Positions 6,787-10,322 of a stretch of 10,322 nucleotides of DNA are shown in pieces. Position numbers and translations under genes: made by a program. The stretch is from Alphaproteobacteria bacterium (GTDB lineage Bacteria; Pseudomonadota; Alphaproteobacteria; UBA6615). Every line of letters begins with the position of its first letter. Positions within the stretch are counted from its first letter, which is position 1. A model generated the notes under the pieces. The model was not told where the DNA came from. It saw nothing but the letters and a program-made list of their open reading frames with translations, and did not search any database. The stretch spans positions 1 to 10,322 of the forward strand of contig JABDJY010000254.1 of NCBI GenBank assembly GCA_013003285.1, read 5' to 3'.

Positions 6787-6858
6787 GGAAAACCCTAACG
6801 CAAAATTTTTCACACAAACCCGCGCGCACTATCGCCGCGACCGGGCTATGATAAAGAC
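6787..6858. promoter_or_regulatory. Divergent promoter region between monooxygenase operon and M20 peptidase
   Basis: Only 72 bases separate the two divergent starts, so promoters for both directions must lie here or overlap the genes. On the plus strand, TATGAT (6847-6852) is a good -10 element with six bases before the ATG at 6859, which would place the transcript start at the start codon itself. No convincing -35 element sits 16-18 bases upstream. On the minus strand an A/T-rich patch at 6801-6816 lies just before the ribosome binding site of the monooxygenase gene. None of the TTGnATGCAA palindromes occurs here. Confidence 0.4.
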
Positions 6859-8244
6859 ATGACTGGCACACGAGAAGAAGCGGTCGCCCAGGCCGGACGA
6901 TTTTTTGACCATGGCGGTTTTACCGCCGGGCTGACCCGGTTGGTCGCCGCGCCGACCCAAAGCCAGATGGATAACGCCCACCCGGCGCTGCAGAACTATT
7001 TCGCGCAACTGATTTGCCCGGAACTGAAGGAACTCGGTTTCAAGTTCGAGATTCTCGACAATCCCGAACCCGCTGCCGGACCGCTCCTGTTCGCCCATCG
7101 CCATGAGGGCGACGACCGGCCGACGGTATTGATCTACGGCCATGGCGATGTGGTCGTCGGCCAGGATGATCGCTGGTGGGAAGGACTATCGCCCTGGACC
7201 CTCACCGCGGACGGTGACCGCCTCTATGGCCGTGGCACCGCCGACAATAAAGGCCAGCACTGGATCAATATCAGCAGCCTACGCACGGTGTTCACCGAAC
7301 GGGGAAATTTGGGCTTTAATTGTAAGATATTGCTCGAAAGCGACGAGGAGATGGGCTCGCGCGGCCTGCGCACCTTCTGCGACCAGGAACGTCAACGTCT
7401 CGCCGCCGACGTGTTGATCGCCTCCGACGGCCCGCGTCTCGACCCGGAACGGGCGACTGTGGTGCTGGGCTCGCGCGGCCTGGTCAATTTCGAGATGGCG
7501 GTGAACTTGCGCGAAGGCGCCCACCATTCAGGCAATTGGGGTGGGTTGATCAAGGATCCGGGCATCATCCTCGCCCATGCGCTGGCCAGCCTGACCGACG
7601 AGCGCGGCCAGATCACCGTGCCCGAATGGCGTCCCACATCGTTGACCGACGAATTGAAGGTTCTGCTGGCCGATCTGACGGTGTCCGGCGGCCCCAATGC
7701 ACCGGCGATCGATCTCGATTGGGGCGAGGAAGGCCTCAGTCCGGAAGAGCGCGTGTTCGGTTGGAACAGCTTCGCCATACTGGCGCTCGAACAGGGTGAC
7801 CCGGCCCGACCGCAGAACGCCATTCAACCCCTGGCCCGCGCGGTTTGCCAACTACGCTATGTGGTCGGCACGGACCCCGACGATGTACTGCCGGCCCTGC
7901 GCCGTCATCTCGACGCGCGCGCCTTTGACAAAGTCGAGATCGCGGCCACCCGCATGGCCGGCATGCGCGCGACCCGCCTCGATCCGAACGACCTCTGGGC
8001 TCAATTGGCGCTCAAATCCATCGGTCAGACCCTGGGCAAGCCCGCCGCGTTGGTGCCCAATATCGGCGGCAGCATCCCCAACGACATCTTCGCCGAGCTG
8101 CTCGGCCTCTCCACGGTCTGGATCCCCCACTCCTATGCTGGCTGCGCCCAGCACGCCCCCAACGAACATATGCTGGCCAGCGTCGCCCGCGAGGGTCTGT
8201 GCATCATGACCGGGCTGTTCTGGGATATCGGTATGGTGGAATAA
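6859..8244 (+). CDS. M20 family zinc metallopeptidase / amidohydrolase
   Basis: This 461-residue cytoplasmic hydrolase belongs to the ArgE/DapE/carboxypeptidase G2 (M20) family, which cleaves peptide or amide bonds next to a free carboxylate using two metal ions. The metal and catalytic residues are all visible: His95 and catalytic Asp97 in YGHGDVV, bridging Asp129 in GRGTADNKG, the general base Glu163 with metal ligand Glu164 in LLESDEEMGS, Asp190 in IASDGP, and His432 in CAQHAPNEH. The dimerisation (lid) domain falls at about 205-365, with AHHSGNWGG (221-229) at its start. No signal peptide is present. The start has no recognisable ribosome binding site. It heads a plus-strand run with a small membrane protein six bases downstream. 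Possible substrates are dipeptides or N-acyl amino acids, including benzoylglycine-like conjugates given the aromatic genes nearby. The last idea is inference from context. Confidence 0.92.
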   Translation: MTGTREEAVAQAGRFFDHGGFTAGLTRLVAAPTQSQMDNAHPALQNYFAQLICPELKELGFKFEILDNPEPAAGPLLFAHRHEGDDRPTVLIYGHGDVVVGQDDRWWEGLSPWTLTADGDRLYGRGTADNKGQHWINISSLRTVFTERGNLGFNCKILLESDEEMGSRGLRTFCDQERQRLAADVLIASDGPRLDPERATVVLGSRGLVNFEMAVNLREGAHHSGNWGGLIKDPGIILAHALASLTDERGQITVPEWRPTSLTDELKVLLADLTVSGGPNAPAIDLDWGEEGLSPEERVFGWNSFAILALEQGDPARPQNAIQPLARAVCQLRYVVGTDPDDVLPALRRHLDARAFDKVEIAATRMAGMRATRLDPNDLWAQLALKSIGQTLGKPAALVPNIGGSIPNDIFAELLGLSTVWIPHSYAGCAQHAPNEHMLASVAREGLCIMTGLFWDIGMVE

Positions 8245-8250
8245 CGCCCG

Positions 8251-8550
8251 ATGCAGCAATTGGGCCGTCTTTGGCGTGGCGAGCTTGCGCTCGACAATGC
8301 GTTTTGGAACTGGGCCGTAATCGGCGGTCTCGCGGTTAATCTGACCTCAAGCGCGCTCTTCCTGTTCCTGATCATCGCCGAGCAAACCATCGCCGCTCTT
8401 ATTGCCGGCTATATATTTTCCGTACCCTACAACATCATCGCCGCGATGGGGGTGTGGCGCTCGGCCGAGCGCTATACCGGCGATCCCAAGCACGCCGAAC
8501 TCGCCCAGATCGTCACGCTAGTTGGCATGGTGCTGCTGACCGTCACATAA
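8251..8550 (+). CDS. Small inner-membrane protein, three predicted helices
   Basis: I do not recognise a characterised family for this 99-residue protein. It has a short N-terminal segment rich in Arg and Trp (QQLGRLWRGEL), then hydrophobic helices at about 19-43, 46-68 and 84-98, separated by a short acidic turn (AEQ) and a charged loop (WRSAERYTGDPKHAEL). The ATG lies six bases after the stop of the M20 gene with no clear ribosome binding site, which suggests translational coupling with it. The high proportion of membrane residues and codon use like its neighbours make it a likely real gene. The arrangement suggests an accessory or scaffold membrane protein, but no function can be assigned from sequence. 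Confidence 0.74.
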   Translation: MQQLGRLWRGELALDNAFWNWAVIGGLAVNLTSSALFLFLIIAEQTIAALIAGYIFSVPYNIIAAMGVWRSAERYTGDPKHAELAQIVTLVGMVLLTVT

Positions 8551-8594
8551 TAAGCTGGACGGGCGAGACCACCGCGAACTCAAGGGGACGCATA

Positions 8595-9137
8595 ATGAGC
8601 GATAATGGCGACATCGTTGAAATGACCTTGGACGAAATGCGCGACCGCATTGCTGTCTTCGAGGACCAGACCGCAAGCCAGCAACTGTTGATCACCCAGA
8701 GCATACCAGGGTTTCAGCGCGATATTTTCTCAATCATCGGGCGCGGCGTGTCGGAGAATGCCGAGACCCAGCCAGCCATCACCGATTCTTCCGGATTTAA
8801 CATCGCCTATGTGGGCGCCGAGCCCGGCAACGGATCGGCCCTGCACACCCATGCTGAAATCGAGGTGTTCATTCCCTTTTCAGGCCAATGGTCGGTGTTT
8901 TGGAACGAGGGCGATGCCGAACAGGAAGTCATCATCGGCCCAATGGACTGTATCTCTGTGCCGCCCGGCGTGATGCGCGCCTTCCGCAATGTCGGCACCG
9001 AGTATGGTCATCTGATGGCGATCATCGCCGGCACGGAAAACGCGGCGGTCGGCCGCCCGCAGGACGTGGTCGACGCCGCCGCTGCCGCCGGCTTGAAACT
9101 CGACGCCGACGGTAAGATCGTCGAGGCTGCCGAGTAG
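8595..9137 (+). CDS. Cupin domain protein with modified second motif
   Basis: This 180-residue protein contains a single cupin barrel at about residues 65-148. The first motif is present as GNGSALHTHAEIEVFIPFSG, giving His84, His86 and Glu90 as metal ligands. In the second motif, GPMDCISVPPGVMRAFRN, the position normally held by the fourth metal ligand, histidine, is Arg128. The protein may therefore bind metal through three ligands only, or act as a binding protein. Residues 1-64 are an extension without recognised domain, and the C-terminus is an Ala-rich helix plus DADGKIVEAAE. The ATG at 8595 has a good ribosome binding site (AGGGGA, six bases ahead). The longer frame starting upstream would overlap the membrane protein gene and is not used. 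At 180 residues it is far shorter than gentisate 1,2-dioxygenase. It ends one base from the stop of the opposing cupin gene. Confidence 0.88.
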   Translation: MSDNGDIVEMTLDEMRDRIAVFEDQTASQQLLITQSIPGFQRDIFSIIGRGVSENAETQPAITDSSGFNIAYVGAEPGNGSALHTHAEIEVFIPFSGQWSVFWNEGDAEQEVIIGPMDCISVPPGVMRAFRNVGTEYGHLMAIIAGTENAAVGRPQDVVDAAAAAGLKLDADGKIVEAAE

Positions 9138-9138
9138 C

Positions 9139-9468
9139 TTATTTCTTAAATTCGATCTCGTAGCCGATGATGTCGGTATCGCCGGTATTGACCGCGTTAT
9201 GCTCGACCGGCGCCTTGTAGGACGAGGTGGTGCCCGGCTCGTAGTCGAAGTTCTTGGCTGTGCCGTCGGCAAAGTTCGAGGTCAGCGTGCCCTGCGACAC
9301 GCGGATGACGGTGTAATCGAGTTCGTGGGTATGCCAGCCGGTCTGCTCGCCGGGCTTGATCACGTAATGGATCATGCGCGAATGCTCGTCCTCATGGACC
9401 ACCACATGGGGCGCGGCGGTGCGGTCGTCGGACATGGGCGTATAGGTTTTGGCGGTGGCGCTGGTCAT
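9139..9468 (-). CDS. Small single-domain cupin protein
   Basis: This 109-residue protein is a compact cupin of the RmlC-like fold. Motif one is KPGEQTGWHTHELDYTVIRV (38-57), with His46 and His48. The usual glutamate position is altered, and Glu49 or Asp51 may take its role. Motif two is YKAPVEHNAVNTGD (84-97), with His90 and Asn94. The N-terminal stretch of about 20 residues is polar and probably flexible. The start ATG is preceded by GAGGGA at good spacing. Many such proteins of unknown substrate occur near aromatic or amino-acid catabolism genes. Its neighbour on the other strand is a larger cupin ending only one base away, so the two genes are convergent and their transcripts probably overlap. 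A catalytic role is not supported by sequence alone. Confidence 0.88.
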   Translation of the reverse strand: MTSATAKTYTPMSDDRTAAPHVVVHEDEHSRMIHYVIKPGEQTGWHTHELDYTVIRVSQGTLTSNFADGTAKNFDYEPGTTSSYKAPVEHNAVNTGDTDIIGYEIEFKK

Positions 9469-9507
9469 TTGTTCCCTCGGTTATAAGGCCATTTCAGGCG
9501 AACCCAG

Positions 9508-9535
9508 GGTATATCCACCGGACCGTATTTGGCAA
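9508..9535 (-). promoter_or_regulatory. Candidate sigma-70 promoter for the small cupin gene
   Basis: Read on the minus strand, TTGCCA (9530-9535) is followed after 16 bases by TATACC (9508-9513), about 40 bases before the cupin ATG at 9468. Both hexamers are close to the consensus. The 92-base gap between the porin stop and this cupin start holds nothing else I can recognise, and no clear terminator follows the porin gene, so read-through is also possible. Confidence 0.4.
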
Positions 9536-9560
9536 CGATGTGCCGCCTATAACCGCTAGG

Positions 9561-10322
9561 CTAAAACCGGTAGGTCGCCTGCAAGGCCAGCAGATTGACC
9601 GAGCTTTCATAGTCCGCCGTCAGATTGCCACGGAATGTATTGCCCTGGTCGCTCGCCGACAGATCGACCGTCGGGTCGGGCGCGAAGATATGGGTGAAGG
9701 ACAAGTCGACCGTCAACTCGGGAAATGGCGTGTAGGACGCGCCGAACGAAGTCCAGTAACGATCTTCGGTGGGGATACGCGGTGTACGAACCTCGTCGGG
9801 TATGGGTGAATCGTCAAACGCCGCACCGACCTTGAACGTCCACGCGTCGCTCCAACGATAAGTCGCGCCGACGGCGAGAAACCAAGTGTTGTGGTAGCGG
9901 GTTTCGGTGAAATTGTCCGGCTGGCCAGGATTATCGAATGTGATCAGCAATTCATGGAACTGGCTCCAGCGGGTCCAGGCCGCCTCGCCCATCACCGCCC
10001 ATTGATCGTTGATATCATGGTAAACCCCAAATGACGCGGTTTCCGGCAATGTGGCGGAAACCGAAGCACCGGTGTCCACAAAAGGAGTAGGACCGGTAGC
10101 CAATGCTTGCAGCGTTGCCGCGGTGCCGGAACCATCCAGCAGGAATTTTGTGTCACCGGTGACTTCATGATCAATTTTCGACCGGTAGCCGAAACCAAAC
10201 CGAGTTCCCTTCACCGGCTCGAGCAAAGCGCCGAAGGTGTAGCCGAAACCCACATCGTCGCCCTCGACCTTGGCCTCGCCATCCTGCTGGCCCGGCACGC
10301 CGACCGCGCCGGAGGTTTGCGC
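9561..10322 (-). CDS. FadL/TodX family outer-membrane transport protein, C-terminal part
   Basis: This is the C-terminal 253 residues of an outer-membrane beta-barrel of the OmpP1/FadL/TodX family, which lets hydrophobic molecules such as fatty acids or aromatic hydrocarbons pass the outer membrane. The frame is open to the window edge. A GTG at 10298 is internal rather than a true start, because coding similarity (AQTSGAVG before it) continues upstream. Family features are the VEGDDVGFGYTFGALLEPVKGTR segment (split here as VEGDD and GFGYTFGAL), then FGFGYRSKIDHEVTG, repeated alternating aromatic beta strands (WTFKVGAAFDDSP, RYWTSFGASYT, LTVDLSFTHIF), and a C-terminal phenylalanine in LQATYRF, the barrel-insertion signal. 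It lies upstream of the small cupin gene on the same strand. Whether it serves the aromatic cassette to the left cannot be told from sequence. Confidence 0.9.
   Translation of the reverse strand, partial: AQTSGAVGVPGQQDGEAKVEGDDVGFGYTFGALLEPVKGTRFGFGYRSKIDHEVTGDTKFLLDGSGTAATLQALATGPTPFVDTGASVSATLPETASFGVYHDINDQWAVMGEAAWTRWSQFHELLITFDNPGQPDNFTETRYHNTWFLAVGATYRWSDAWTFKVGAAFDDSPIPDEVRTPRIPTEDRYWTSFGASYTPFPELTVDLSFTHIFAPDPTVDLSASDQGNTFRGNLTADYESSVNLLALQATYRF

Noticed and set aside
6787..6813. Start of the monooxygenase at ATG 6813, adding nine residues.
   Set aside because: The FAD motif normally begins at the N-terminus, and AGGG is correctly spaced before ATG 6786 but would lie inside the coding region if the upstream start were used.
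8454..8594. N-terminal extension of the cupin gene to an upstream start at 8454.
   Set aside because: The extension overlaps the membrane protein gene in another frame and has no cupin similarity, while ATG 8595 has a good ribosome binding site.
8595..9468. The cupin genes as gentisate 1,2-dioxygenase completing the pathway.
   Set aside because: Gentisate dioxygenases have two cupin domains and about 340-370 residues. These are single-domain proteins of 180 and 109 residues.

Overview
The window looks like chromosomal or accessory DNA of an alphaproteobacterium, probably marine or environmental. Protein-coding stretches are GC-rich, and the protein families present (a TRAP transporter binding protein, an NpRdhA/BhbA-type reductive dehalogenase, a FadL porin, small cupins) are typical of Rhodospirillales and Rhodobacterales relatives. 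Taxonomy is inferred only from gene content and base composition. No rRNA, tRNA, insertion sequence or CRISPR array was seen.

Layout: (1) 1-331, minus: N-terminus of a TRAP transporter solute-binding protein, cut by the window edge. (2) 332-738: a divergent, less GC-rich intergenic region with two near-identical palindromes and what appears to be the truncated N-terminus of a GntR-type regulator (623-739). (3) 739-2955, plus: a cytoplasmic, cobalamin- and Fe-S-dependent reductive dehalogenase. (4) 2965-6786, minus: an apparent operon, transcribed from right to left, of an FAD monooxygenase, a benzoate-CoA-ligase-like enzyme and a quinone oxidoreductase-like MDR protein. (5) 6859-9137, plus: an M20 metallopeptidase, a small three-helix membrane protein and a cupin. 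(6) 9139-9468, minus: a second small cupin. (7) 9561-10322, minus: the C-terminal part of a FadL/TodX-type outer-membrane channel, cut by the right edge.

Reading the genes together, regions 1-4 resemble a catabolic cassette for halogenated hydroxybenzoates. The TRAP receptor would bring in an aromatic acid. The dehalogenase carries Tyr426, Lys488 and Arg552, which are exactly the residues and numbers I recall as substrate-contacting residues of NpRdhA, and would strip ortho halogens from a 4-hydroxybenzoate-like substrate. The ligase would make the CoA thioester, and the monooxygenase, which resembles the enzymes acting on 2-aminobenzoyl-CoA and salicyl-CoA, would hydroxylate the ring. This would join oxygen-tolerant reductive dehalogenation to an aerobic CoA-thioester route, possibly towards gentisate. 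The linkage is inferred from gene order and family. The window holds no recognisable ring-cleavage enzyme, thioesterase, or dedicated electron donor for the dehalogenase.
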